The position numbers and the translations under genes were made by a program. The notes beneath the pieces are model-generated. The model was given only the letters and a program-made list of their open reading frames with translations. It was not told where the DNA came from and made no database searches. Shown here one piece after another: positions 36,452 to 45,920 of a DNA stretch of 64,000 nt (position 1 is the stretch's first letter; every line of letters begins with the position of its first letter). The stretch covers positions 930,001 to 994,000 of the forward strand of contig NZ_CP120638.1 in the NCBI RefSeq assembly GCF_029537235.1, written 5' to 3'. Origin of the DNA: Rhizobium sp. 32-5/1 (GTDB lineage: Bacteria > Pseudomonadota > Alphaproteobacteria > Rhizobiales > Rhizobiaceae).

Positions 36452-38266
36452 TTAATCCCGCCTGCCGAAGGTTTCGAAGACCAGGCCGCTATCGCTGTCC
36501 TTGGCGCGACTCTTGATTTCGGCGATGCGGGCGCTGACGGCCTGTGTGTCGGAAAACATCAGGCCCTCCGGCAGGCCGACGACGCCGACCGAACAGCGCA
36601 TCAGCGGAAACACCGTTTGGCCGCCGCTGCGGCCATGGCCCATCATGTAGCCGGCGGCCTGATGGTCTGCCGAATAGAGCTGGCGCACCTCGGCTTTGAA
36701 ATCGGCCAGCAACGTCGTCAGCACGGCATGCAATTCTTCCTGCGTGCTGCCCGAGACGCCGATGAAAAAATCGTCGCCGCCGACATGGCCGAGAAACTTG
36801 TCCTCGCCGACGAAATGCCGGCGCATCAGGGCCGCAAACAGCGAGATCGCCAGATCGCCCTTCTGGAAGCCGTAGTGATCGTTGAAAGGCTTGAAGCTGT
36901 CGAAATCGCAATAGCAGAAATAGCGCGCCCGATCGCCATCGAGCACGGCATCCTGCACGTGATCGCGGATCGCGCGGTTGCCGGGAAGCCCGGTCAGCGG
37001 GTTCTGCTCCTGCGCGGTCTTCAGCTGTTTTTCGTTGATGATCTTCAAAAGCGAGGAGGCAGAGAGCACGCCGGCATAACGCATGTTTTCGGTAAGAATG
37101 ACGCAATCGCTGCCGTCCATGCCGGCAAAGATCTTCAGCATCTCTTCGGCCGGCGTCTCCAGATCGGCAATCGGCGCCGGGCTGACAAAATGCGAGATGT
37201 GGCGCTGGAAAAGATGGTTCTTCAAAAGATCGCGTCCGAAGGGATGATAGATCATCTCCTTCACATGATATTCGTGGAGCACGCCGCGCGGCTCGCCATT
37301 GGCGTTGAGAACCGGGAAGAAACTGCGCTGCGGCGACTTGCGAAACAGCTCGAACACGGAATCAAGGCCGTCATTCTCGCGCAGCGCCGGCAGTTGCTCG
37401 ATCTGCTTGCGAATGAGGATGCTGTCGAGCGAGGCCGGCTGGCGACGGGCATGGCTGCTCTGTTCCAGATGCGGATAGGCCGGCTGCAGATCGGCCAGGT
37501 GCACTGTCGGACGGGCGACGAAATAGCCCTGCACCAGATCGCAGCCGAGATCGCGGCAGGTGAGGAATTCCGCCTCGGTCTCGACGCCCTCCGCGATTAC
37601 CCTGGTGCCGAGCACATGGGCTGTGTTGACCGTGTGCTTGACGAGATGACGCTTGCGCGGGTTGGTGTCGATGCCGGAGATGAAATGCCGGTCGATCTTG
37701 ACGTAATCGACCGGCTGGTCGCACAGGAGTTTCAGCCCGTTGAAGCCGACGCCGAAATCGTCGATCGCCAGCTTGAAGCCGGCGAGCCGCAGGCGCTTTA
37801 CCAGACCGGCAAAATCCGGCATGCGGCCGCTGTCAAAACGCTCGGACAGCTCGAAGCAGATCGAGGACGGCGGAATATTGGCGCGCTTCAAATGGCTGCC
37901 CATGCGCTCGACCATGTCGCCCTCGGTGCCGATCAGCCGGCTGTCGAAATTGACGAAGAGCGTGCGCGTCGCGAATTCCGGCAGGCTGGCAAAACCGGCA
38001 AAGGCGCGGCTGTTGATCATATGCTCCAGCGCCAGCAACTGGCCGGTCTCCTCCGCTTTGTCGAGCAATTCTAGCGGCGAGGCAAAGCCCAACCGCTCAA
38101 AGCCGCGCATCAGCGTCTCATAGCCGAAGACAGCCCCGGTCGCGACTTCCGCAATCGGCTGGAAGGCATTTTCGATGGCGAGCTTGGCGAGGGTGACGAT
38201 CTGATCGCTGCCGAAACGGCGAAGCGAGAGCATTTCGGCGGAAGCGACAACAGGGGCGGCGGACAT
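36452..38266 (-). CDS. EAL-CBS-GGDEF cyclic-di-GMP protein
   Basis: A 604-residue protein from ATG 38266. The N-terminal EAL domain (about 20-260) has the variant FGYETLMRG, with LAIDDFGVGFNGLKLL and VDYVKIDRHFI. A central pair of CBS-like segments (about 285-415) has RSFFPVLNANGEPRGVLHEY and DCVILTENMRYAGVLSA. The C-terminal GGDEF domain has NPLTGLPGN and the altered active-site motif GGDDF. The EAL part may be active; the GGDDF motif could be weakened. It is probably a nucleotide-sensing c-di-GMP phosphodiesterase. It is convergent with the ABC-F gene. Confidence 0.85.
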   Translation of the reverse strand: MSAAPVVASAEMLSLRRFGSDQIVTLAKLAIENAFQPIAEVATGAVFGYETLMRGFERLGFASPLELLDKAEETGQLLALEHMINSRAFAGFASLPEFATRTLFVNFDSRLIGTEGDMVERMGSHLKRANIPPSSICFELSERFDSGRMPDFAGLVKRLRLAGFKLAIDDFGVGFNGLKLLCDQPVDYVKIDRHFISGIDTNPRKRHLVKHTVNTAHVLGTRVIAEGVETEAEFLTCRDLGCDLVQGYFVARPTVHLADLQPAYPHLEQSSHARRQPASLDSILIRKQIEQLPALRENDGLDSVFELFRKSPQRSFFPVLNANGEPRGVLHEYHVKEMIYHPFGRDLLKNHLFQRHISHFVSPAPIADLETPAEEMLKIFAGMDGSDCVILTENMRYAGVLSASSLLKIINEKQLKTAQEQNPLTGLPGNRAIRDHVQDAVLDGDRARYFCYCDFDSFKPFNDHYGFQKGDLAISLFAALMRRHFVGEDKFLGHVGGDDFFIGVSGSTQEELHAVLTTLLADFKAEVRQLYSADHQAAGYMMGHGRSGGQTVFPLMRCSVGVVGLPEGLMFSDTQAVSARIAEIKSRAKDSDSGLVFETFGRRD

Positions 38267-38717
38267 GCAGGAACTCCGGAAGGCGAGCATAAGATTGCGC
38301 GCAGAATCGTCCCCAAGACCTGAATATTCCGTTGCCGCAGCATGACAGTTTGATGAAACTTCAATGACTGCAGGGTGTTAGGATATGTTTTGCTACAAAG
38401 GCTGCCGACAGCAGCGCCCAGGCAGCCACGAGAGAAGGAGTGAATTCAAAAAGGCGTCTCAATGTATCGACCAGTCTATTAGATACCATACCATGCGGCG
38501 GGCTTTTAATGGGGAAGCGACAGGTAGCACCATTTCTCATGCAGGACTTTCCTCTCAGCCTCAACGGCGCAATCTTTTGATTGGATCAATGACTTTTGAT
38601 CAAAGCCAGAGCGAAATCTGGATCCCCACCTCGGCTTGAACAAGAAAAATTAATCGACTTATATAGATCGCGACACCGTGGAATGTACCATGATGGATAT
38701 GCGGAGCTGAGTCATCA
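38267..38717. other. Intergenic region, AT-richer than its surroundings
   Basis: About 450 bp between the EAL-CBS-GGDEF gene and the YcxB-like gene. I find no convincing ORF, RNA or repeat here. The sequence is noticeably AT-richer than the surrounding genes and presumably holds the promoter regions for the two divergent genes. Confidence 0.5.
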
Positions 38718-39248
38718 ATGAACACACCCGAAGCGAAAATCGTAATCATCGGAACCACGACCCTCACCCAAGGCGACAACGTGAGCTTCACGATGCGCCC
38801 GATGGTAATAACTCTCGTCCTTTTGTTTTTACTGTTGGTCGGACTGAAGCTTTATTATTATTCCGCGAGTGGAATTGCGTCGATTTGGACCGATCCGATG
38901 CAAGCGATTTTTCTGATAGTCGTTGACGATTGGCAGCAGAGTCTGCAAATTTTTTCCGGATTCCTGGCGTTTATGTTACTAATGAGCGCTGTGCAATGGA
39001 TCAGGCTTCCATCGCAAAACAAAATCGTTTCCTACTTGGCGGATGAGACCGGTCTTACGACGACTGACGCGGCAGGTGCGTCGCTTCAAATACCGTGGTC
39101 AATGGTAAAGCGGGCCAGCAAAACCCAAAAGCATTTGATCATGAAGATGAAGGCTGGCAACCGGCGCTTCGCTCCGTGGAGAGCTTTTTCACCGGTAGAT
39201 GCGGACAAATTGTGGAGCCTCGTCCAATTAAAAACACGGACAGATTAA
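38718..39248 (+). CDS. YcxB-like membrane protein
   Basis: A 176-residue protein with two membrane segments, at about 28-47 (MVITLVLLFLLLVGLKLYYY) and 70-92 (QSLQIFSGFLAFMLLMSAVQ). The C-terminal cytosolic domain has LADETGLTTTDAAGASLQIP, WSMVKRASKTQKHLIMK and NRRFAPWRAFSPVDADKL, the pattern of the YcxB-like domain (PF14317). Base composition is more AT-rich than most neighbours, and it may have been acquired separately. The function is unknown. Confidence 0.6.
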   Translation: MNTPEAKIVIIGTTTLTQGDNVSFTMRPMVITLVLLFLLLVGLKLYYYSASGIASIWTDPMQAIFLIVVDDWQQSLQIFSGFLAFMLLMSAVQWIRLPSQNKIVSYLADETGLTTTDAAGASLQIPWSMVKRASKTQKHLIMKMKAGNRRFAPWRAFSPVDADKLWSLVQLKTRTD

Positions 39249-39382
39249 TGTCCACAAGGCATCCTTAACTGGAAGATCTGCAACTCCAGATGTTTTCCAA
39301 GCTCCGATAGTTGCCCGACAAACCGGCCGTCAGCCGTCGAAAACGCCTCGCCGAAAATTCCCCAACTATACCAAAATTTTTA

Positions 39383-39402
39383 TTGATTGATGGATCAATC
39401 AA
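39383..39402. promoter_or_regulatory. Candidate BetI operator upstream of betI
   Basis: A perfect palindrome TTGATTGATGGATCAATCAA (9-bp arms, 2-bp centre) 31 bp before the betI start. It is AT-rich and dyad-symmetric, like the E. coli bet operator. It is the best candidate for autoregulation of betICBA by choline-responsive BetI. Confidence 0.75.
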
Positions 39403-39433
39403 AAATAAACTGACCTGAATAAGGGAATTTTCA

Positions 39434-40039
39434 ATGCCGAAAATCGGGATGGAACCGGTGCGTCGCAAGGCGCTGGTGGATGCGACGTTGCGGGCCGTAG
39501 GCGACCACGGTTCGCTGACCGTGACCATGTCGGAAATCGCCCGCCATGCCGGTGTTTCGGCAGCGCTTGCCCATCACTATTTCGGCTCCAAGGAACAGCT
39601 GGTCATCGAGACGATCCGAAGCCTTTTGCGGCAGTTGCGGATTGATACCGTTGCAGCGCTGAGCCAGGCGACGACGCCACGGGAAAGACTATCGGCCGTC
39701 ATCCGGGTGAATTTCCAGGCGCACCAGTTTGCGCCGGAGACGGTTGCGGCCTGGCTTGCCTTCTATTCCGAAGCCCAGCGCTCCGAGGAAACCCGCCGGC
39801 TGCTGGTCGTCTATGCTCGCCGGCTGCGGTCGAATTTTCTTTCCAGCCTCAAGGTTCTTTGCCCGCATGAGGACGCCGCCCGGATTGCCGAGGGCGCATC
39901 GGCAATGATCGACGGGCTCTATCTGCGGCAGGGTCTGAAATCTGCGCCTGTCACCATCGATGCCTCGATCGCGCTGGTCGAGGATTATGTGACCGCGCAT
40001 CTGCGCCATGTTTCGAAAACCGAAGGACCGAGCCTGTGA
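39434..40039 (+). CDS. betI: Transcriptional repressor BetI
   Basis: A 201-residue TetR-family repressor. It has PVRRKALVDATL-like MEPVRRKALVDATLRAVGDH, the HTH SEIARHAGVSAALAHHYFGS and EQLVIETIRSLLRQLR. The C-domain block VAAWLAFYSEAQRSEETRRL is diagnostic of BetI. It binds choline and controls choline-to-betaine genes. It is first in betICBA, overlapping betC by four bases (GTGA). Confidence 0.95.
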   Translation: MPKIGMEPVRRKALVDATLRAVGDHGSLTVTMSEIARHAGVSAALAHHYFGSKEQLVIETIRSLLRQLRIDTVAALSQATTPRERLSAVIRVNFQAHQFAPETVAAWLAFYSEAQRSEETRRLLVVYARRLRSNFLSSLKVLCPHEDAARIAEGASAMIDGLYLRQGLKSAPVTIDASIALVEDYVTAHLRHVSKTEGPSL

Positions 40040-41574
40040 CTGCGCAGAAGCCCAATATCCTCATCATCATGGTCGATCAGCTCAACGGAAAATTCTTTCC
40101 CGACGGCCCGGCGGATTTTCTGCATGCGCCGCATATGATGGCGCTGGCCGCCCGCTCGGCCCGGTTCCGCAACAACTACACATCCTCGCCGCTCTGCGCC
40201 CCTGCCCGCGCCTCGTTCATGGCCGGGCAATTGCCGAGCCGGACGCAGGTCTACGACAACGCCGCCGAATACATTTCCTCGATCCCGACTTTCGCGCATC
40301 ACCTGCGCCGCGCCGGCTATTACACGGCACTGTCGGGCAAGATGCACTTCGTCGGGCCAGACCAGTTGCACGGCTTCGAGGAACGGCTGACGACCGATAT
40401 CTATCCCGCCGATTTCGGCTGGACGCCTGACTATCGCAAGCCCGGCGAGCGCATCGACTGGTGGTACCACAATCTCGGCTCCGTCACCTGTGCCGGCGTC
40501 GCCGAAATCACCAACCAGATGGAATATGACGACGAGGTGGCGTTTCTCGCCAACCAGAAGCTCTATCAGCTGTCGCGCGACAACGACGATCAGGGGCGTC
40601 GTCCGTGGTGCGTGACGGCGTCCTTCACCCATCCGCACGACCCTTATGTGGCGCGCCGCAAGTTCTGGGATCTCTATGAGGGCTGCGACCAACTCGAGCC
40701 GGAGGTCGGCACGCTGCCGATCGAAGAGCAGTGCCCGCATTCGCTGCGCATCATCCATTCCTGCGATTACGTCGCTTTCGACGTGACGCGGGAAAACGTG
40801 CGGCGCTCGCGCCAGGCCTATTTCGCCAATATCTCCTATCTCGACGAAAAGGTCGGCGAACTCATCGACACGCTGACCCGGACCAGAATGCTCGACAACA
40901 CGATCATCCTGTTCTGCTCCGACCATGGCGACATGCTCGGCGAGCGTGGGTTGTGGTTCAAGATGAACTTCTTCGAGGGCTCAGCGCGCGTGCCGCTGAT
41001 GGTGGCCGGCCCGGGCGTCACGCCCGGCCTGCACCTGGCGCCCGTCTCCAATCTCGACGTGACGCCGACGCTCTGCGATCTCGCCGGCATTTCCATGGAC
41101 GAGATCATGCCCTGGACGGATGGCGAAAGCCTCGTGCCTGTCATCAACGGTGAGGAGCGTATTTCGCCGGTGCTGATGGAATATGCCGCGGAAGGCTCCT
41201 ATGCGCCGATGGTCTGCATTCGCGAGGGCAAGTGGAAATACATCCACTGCGCGCTCGATCCGGACCAGCTGTTCAACCTCGAAGCCGATCCGCTGGAGCT
41301 GACCAATCTGGCCAAGGGCCCGACGGATCCCGTCCTCATCGCCACGTTGAAGGCTTTTACCGATATGCGGGAAGTGCGCTGGGATATGGCGCAATTCGAC
41401 GCGGCGGTGCGCGAAAGCCAGGCGCGGCGCTGGGTGGTCTACGAGGCGCTGCGCAACGGCGCCTATTATCCCTGGGATCACCAGCCGCTGCAAAAGGCAT
41501 CCGAACGCTACATGCGCAACCACATGAACCTCGATAATCTCGAGGATTCCAAACGTTACCCGAGGGGTGAATGA
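40036..41574 (+). CDS. betC: Choline-sulfatase BetC
   Basis: A 512-residue sulfatase from GTG 40036. The formylglycine motif [14 protein letters not shown] places Cys54 as the residue to be converted. Metal-site blocks [11 protein letters not shown] and [17 protein letters not shown] are present. The C-terminal part ([17 protein letters not shown]) is typical of BetC. It hydrolyses choline-O-sulfate to choline and sulfate, feeding betaine synthesis and sulfur supply in the cytosol. It overlaps betI upstream; its TGA overlaps an ATG 6 nt before the preferred betB start. Confidence 0.95.
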   Translation: MTAQKPNILIIMVDQLNGKFFPDGPADFLHAPHMMALAARSARFRNNYTSSPLCAPARASFMAGQLPSRTQVYDNAAEYISSIPTFAHHLRRAGYYTALSGKMHFVGPDQLHGFEERLTTDIYPADFGWTPDYRKPGERIDWWYHNLGSVTCAGVAEITNQMEYDDEVAFLANQKLYQLSRDNDDQGRRPWCVTASFTHPHDPYVARRKFWDLYEGCDQLEPEVGTLPIEEQCPHSLRIIHSCDYVAFDVTRENVRRSRQAYFANISYLDEKVGELIDTLTRTRMLDNTIILFCSDHGDMLGERGLWFKMNFFEGSARVPLMVAGPGVTPGLHLAPVSNLDVTPTLCDLAGISMDEIMPWTDGESLVPVINGEERISPVLMEYAAEGSYAPMVCIREGKWKYIHCALDPDQLFNLEADPLELTNLAKGPTDPVLIATLKAFTDMREVRWDMAQFDAAVRESQARRWVVYEALRNGAYYPWDHQPLQKASERYMRNHMNLDNLEDSKRYPRGE

Positions 41575-41576
41575 CC

Positions 41577-43041
41577 ATGAAAGCCCAACCCAAAGCCTCG
41601 CACTTCATCGACGGCGAATATGTCGAGGATACCGCAGGCGCACCCTTCGATAGCCTTTATCCGGCCACCGGCGAAGTGATCGCCCGGCTGCATGCGGCGA
41701 CGCCCGCCATCGTTGAAAAGGCGATTGCCGCCGCCAAGCGCGCCCAGCCCGAATGGGCAGCATTAAGCCCGACGGCGCGCGGCCGTATCCTGAAGCGCGC
41801 CGCCGATATCATGCGGGAGCGTAACCGCGAGCTATCCGAACTCGAGACGCTCGACACCGGCAAGCCGATCCAGGAAACTATCGTTGCCGATCCGACATCA
41901 GGCGCTGACGCCTTCGAATTCTTCGGCGGCATCGCCGCATCGGCGCTGAACGGCGACTATATCCCGCTGGGCGGCGATTTTGCCTTCACCAAGCGCGTGC
42001 CGCTCGGCGTCTGCGTCGGCATCGGCGCGTGGAACTATCCGCAGCAGATCGCCTGCTGGAAGGGCGCACCGGCACTGATCTGCGGCAATGCCATGGTCTT
42101 CAAGCCATCGGAAAACACCCCGCTCGGCGCGCTTGTCATCGCCGAGATCCTGATCGAGGCCGGCCTGCCGAAGGGGCTCTACAACGTTATCCAGGGGGAT
42201 CGGACGACAGGCCCGCTGCTCGTCAACCACAAGGATGTGGCCAAGGTTTCGCTGACCGGCTCTGTCGAGACCGGCAAGAAGGTGGCCGGTGCGGCGGCCT
42301 CGAACCTCAAGCATGTGACGATGGAGCTCGGCGGCAAGTCGCCGCTGATCGTGTTCGATGACGCCGATCTCGAAAGCGCCATTGGCGGTGCCATGCTCGG
42401 CAATTTCTACTCGACCGGACAGGTCTGCTCCAACGGCACACGCGTCTTCGTCCAGAAGGGCATCAAGGACAAGTTCCTCAAGCGCCTCAAGGAGCGCACC
42501 GAAAAAATCGTCATCGGCGACCCGATGGACGAGGCGACGCAGTTCGGCCCGATGGTCTCGAAGGCGCAGCTCGACAAGGTGTTTTCCTACATCGAGAAGG
42601 GCAAGGCCGAGGGCGCGACGCTGCTGACCGGCGGCGGCATTCCCAATTCCGTCTCGTCGGCCGGCAACTACATCCAGCCGACCGTCTTTGCCGACGTCAC
42701 GGACGCCACGACGATCGCGCGCGAAGAGATCTTCGGGCCTGTCATGTGCGTGCTCGATTTCGACAGCGAAGATGAAGTGGTCGCCCGCGCCAACGCCACC
42801 GAATTCGGTCTTTCGGCCGGCGTGTTCACGCAGGACATCACCCGCGCACATCGCGTGGTGGATGCGCTGGAGGCCGGCACGCTGTGGATCAACGCCTACA
42901 ATCTGGCGCCGGTCGAGGTGCCGTTTGGCGGTTCCAAGCAATCCGGCTTCGGTCGTGAGAACTCCATCGCAGCGCTGAACCACTACAGTGAGCTGAAGAG
43001 CGTCTATGTGGCGATGGGCAAGGTCGATCTCGCCGTATTGA
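41577..43041 (+). CDS. betB: Betaine aldehyde dehydrogenase BetB, 3' end disturbed as read
   Basis: An NAD-dependent aldehyde dehydrogenase of about 487 residues. It has [21 protein letters not shown] loop [11 protein letters not shown], general base in MELGGKSPL and the catalytic Cys in [12 protein letters not shown]. Start 41577 has GAGGGG 9 nt upstream. BetB proteins end soon after [10 protein letters not shown]. Here the frame runs on into the repeat to 43430, but a shift near 43026-43034 (two bases missing, or one extra) ends at TGA 43039-43041 with APY or SPY, as in relatives. It oxidises betaine aldehyde to glycine betaine. Confidence 0.9.
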
Positions 43042-43052
43042 GATTTTACTGC

Positions 43053-43182
43053 CTCTTCTCCCCGACGGGGAGAAGTGCCGAGCGCATGCGAGGCGATGAG
43101 GGGGCGATACGGCAAAACTTCAACTTTGGGGCTCCCCTCATCCGGCCCTGCGGGCCACCTTCTCCCCGGTGGGGAGAAGAGG
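43053..43182. repeat. RIME-like mosaic palindromic intergenic repeat, copy 2
   Basis: Hairpin arms CTTCTCCCC-N3-GGGGAGAAG lie at 43055-43075 and 43159-43179. Internal blocks GCGAGGCGATGAGGGG and CCCCTCATCCGG appear in the reverse order to the copy at 3842-3964, so the two copies are inverted relative to each other. It lies inside the bet operon, between betB and betA. Confidence 0.85.
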
Positions 43183-43251
43183 CAGCCAGACCCTATAACT
43201 CGACACCAGAAGCCACCAACGGCGGATGCTGGGATAAGAAAGATCACCGCC

Positions 43252-44902
43252 ATGCACCAGGCAGACTACATCATCATCGGTTCCGGCTCCGCGGGCTCGG
43301 CGCTTGCCTATCGTCTTTCCGAGGATGGAAAGAATACCGTGCTGGTGCTGGAATATGGCGGCAGCGATTTCGGGCCGTTCATCCAGATGCCGGCAGCGCT
43401 CGCCTGGCCGATGAGCATGAGCCGCTATAACTGGGGTTATCTCTCCGAGCCCGAGCCGAACCTCAACAACCGGCGCATCACCGCGCCGCGCGGCAAGGTC
43501 ATTGGCGGGTCGTCATCGATCAACGGCATGGTCTATGTGCGCGGCTCGATGGAGGACTATAACGAGTGGGAAGAGCTCGGCGCGCGCGGCTGGGGTTACG
43601 CCGATGTGCTGCCTTACTTCAAGCGCATGGAAAACTCGCTGGGCGGCGAAGAGGGTGGCGCGGCACGGACGGCCCCCTGCATGTGCGGCGCGGCTCCTTC
43701 AAGAACCCGCTGTTCAAGGCCTTCGTCGATGCCGGCCAGCAGGCCGGTTTCGAGTTGACCGACGACTACAACGGCTCCAAGCAGGAAGGCTTCGGCCTGA
43801 TGGAGCAGACGGTGCACAATGGCCGGCGCTGGTCGACCGCATCCGCCTATCTGCGCCCGGCGCTCAAGCGGCCGAACGTCAAACTGCTGCGTTGTTATGC
43901 CCGCAAGATCGTCATCGAGAACGGCCGCGCCGTCGGCGTCGAAATCGAGCGTGGTGGAAAAATCGAGGTGGTGAAGGCCAACCGCGAAGTCGTCGTCTCT
44001 GCCTCTTCCTTCAATTCGCCGAAGCTCCTGATGCTGTCGGGCATCGGGCCGGGCGCGCATCTGCAGGAGATGGGCATCGAGGTCAAGGCCGACCGGCCGG
44101 GCGTCGGCGCCAACCTGCAGGACCATATGGAATTCTACTTCCAGCAGGTTTCGACCAAGCCTGTCTCGCTCTATTCCTGGCTGCCCTGGTTCTGGCAGGG
44201 GTTGCCGGCGCACAGTGGCTGTTCCTCAAGCAGGGCCTCGGTATCTCCAACCAGTTCGAGGCCTGCGCCTTCCTGCGCTCGGCTCCCGGCATAAAGCAGC
44301 CGGATATCCAGTATCACTTCCTGCCGGTGGCGATTTCCTATGACGGCAAGGCGGCGGCGCGGAGCCACGGCTTCCAGGTGCATGTCGGCTACAACCACTC
44401 GAAATCGCGTGGCAACGTGACGCTGCGCTCGCCCGACGTGAAGGCCGATCCTGTCATCAAGTTCAACTATATGAGCCATCCGGAGGACTGGGAGAAGTTC
44501 CGCCACTGCGTCCGCCTCACCCGCGAAATCTTCGGCCAGAAGGCCTTCGATCCATATCGCGGTCCGGAAATCCAGCCGGGCGAAGCTGTGACCACCGACG
44601 ACCAGATCGATGACTTCCTGCGCGAGCATCTGGAAAGCGCCTATCACCCCTGCGGCACCTGCAGGATGGGCGACGCGAACGACCCGATGGCGGTGGTCGA
44701 TCCGGAAACCCGCGTCATCGGCGTCGATGGCCTGCGGGTCGCGGATAGCTCAATCTTCCCGCATGTGACCTACGGCAACCTCAACGGCCCGTCGATCATG
44801 ACCGGCGAAAAGGCCGCCGACCATATCCTCGGCAAGCAGATGCTGCCACGCTCCAACCAGGAACCGTGGATCAATCCGCGCTGGGAGACCAGCGACCGGT
44901 AG
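43252..44902 (+). CDS. betA: Choline dehydrogenase BetA, frameshifted twice as read
   Basis: A GMC-family flavoenzyme, 550 residues after repair. It has the FAD motif [20 protein letters not shown], the GMC signature 1 ([20 protein letters not shown]) and signature 2 ([19 protein letters not shown]), and a C-terminal His-Asn region ([19 protein letters not shown]). Two one-base deletions break it: G3 at 43653-43655 (repair gives [16 protein letters not shown]) and G4 at 44198-44201 (repair gives [15 protein letters not shown]). It oxidises choline to betaine aldehyde at the membrane. It is last in betICBA, after a mosaic repeat. Confidence 0.93.
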
Positions 44903-44935
44903 CATCGATCGGCGATCATCGGCCGTCTGATGGTT

Positions 44936-45424
44936 TCAGAGAAAGCCGATCCAGCGTCCGGCGAGAACGGCGCCCGGCCAGAGGATAAGCGAAAGAGCAG
45001 CGGCAATCCGGACGCTGGCGGGCGGGCGCTCACCCTGTGCAAGTGCCTGTTGCCAGCCCCGACCGAGGTGGAGCATCAGCGCGTTGAGGATGGCTGACAG
45101 CACAAGCCCGAGCTTGATCAGAAACGCCGGATTCGCCGCATATTCGGTGGCGTGCACGGTAAACAGCAGCGCGCCAGTGACGACGGCGCAAACCACGCCG
45201 ACCTGCGCAACGCGCGACAGAAGCGGAGCGATGGCATCGAGCGGCGTTTGCCGGAAGAAGCCGAGCAGACGCAGATCGAGCGGCAGTATGGCGCCGACGA
45301 TCAGGCCGATCGCCAGGATATGGGCGGCGCTGATGACGATATACAGCATAGGCCAGGATGTCATTGCCGCAGCGATGCCCGAATGCTCCAGCCAGAGGAG
45401 GCCGTTCATGACGGGGCCATCCAT
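44936..45424 (-). CDS. Small integral membrane protein, DUF6644-like
   Basis: A 162-residue protein with about four hydrophobic helices (LYIVISAAHILAIGLIVGAI, VAQVGVVCAVVTGALLF, FLIKLGLVLSAILNALM, AAALSLILWPGAVLAGRW). It lies 8 nt downstream of the DUF6152 gene, and these two families commonly occur together. A conserved His in the first helix and another in LMLHLGRGW suggest a heme or metal role, but this is a guess. It is convergent with betA. Confidence 0.65.
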   Translation of the reverse strand: MDGPVMNGLLWLEHSGIAAAMTSWPMLYIVISAAHILAIGLIVGAILPLDLRLLGFFRQTPLDAIAPLLSRVAQVGVVCAVVTGALLFTVHATEYAANPAFLIKLGLVLSAILNALMLHLGRGWQQALAQGERPPASVRIAAALSLILWPGAVLAGRWIGFL

Positions 45425-45432
45425 GACGGCGG

Positions 45433-45816
45433 TCAGTTCGTCTTGATCCGATCCGGATACATATCGAAGGCCTTGCCGTTGACGGTAATGCGCACGGCCT
45501 TCATCAGCTTTTCATTTTCGTCCAGTGATCGGTTGCCAAGAACGGTAATGGCATCGCCGACATTGGCAGAGCCCGGTGCAAAACCGGAGCGCTCGGTCTG
45601 GCGGGGATTGCTCAGATCGATCTGCCAATCGGTTCCATCCGCTGCCGTTACTTCAAGAGACGGATGCGGCGGGGCAAAGGAGATAGCCTTGATCGTTCCG
45701 GTCAATTCGGTCTGCTCGCCCTCAGCCCACGACCAGCCATGATGCGCCGAGGCGGTTGTAACCGCCAATATCGAAAAAGCAAAAGCGGCAAAGAGACTTG
45801 AACGCGTGATGGTCAT
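45433..45816 (-). CDS. DUF6152 family periplasmic protein
   Basis: A 127-residue exported protein from ATG 45816, with a Sec signal (TRSSLFAAFAFSILAVTTASA) and then the conserved HHGWSWAEGEQTELTGTIKA, which places two histidines right at the mature N-terminus. The rest is a small OB-like beta domain (ITVLGNRSLDENEKLMKAVR). The function is unknown. The mature His-His start suggests copper or other metal binding. It is the first gene of a pair with the membrane protein at 44936. Confidence 0.75.
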   Translation of the reverse strand: MTITRSSLFAAFAFSILAVTTASAHHGWSWAEGEQTELTGTIKAISFAPPHPSLEVTAADGTDWQIDLSNPRQTERSGFAPGSANVGDAITVLGNRSLDENEKLMKAVRITVNGKAFDMYPDRIKTN

Positions 45817-45920
45817 GTCGGGCTCCCTTTGTTTGCGGTATGATAGGACATGGGCCCCTGCCTTGCGACTGACAGGGTGGTCACGGATTCTTGAACGCAT
45901 GCGGACGAAGGAGACGCGGC

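Noticed and set aside
38361-38564. Possible small hydrophobic protein on the minus strand
   Set aside because: It has a hydrophobic stretch but no ribosome site and no family resemblance, and lies in an AT-rich non-coding region.
41898-43253. Long minus-strand frame opposite betB
   Set aside because: Shadow of betB. It has no recognisable domain and would be antisense to a clearly functional gene.
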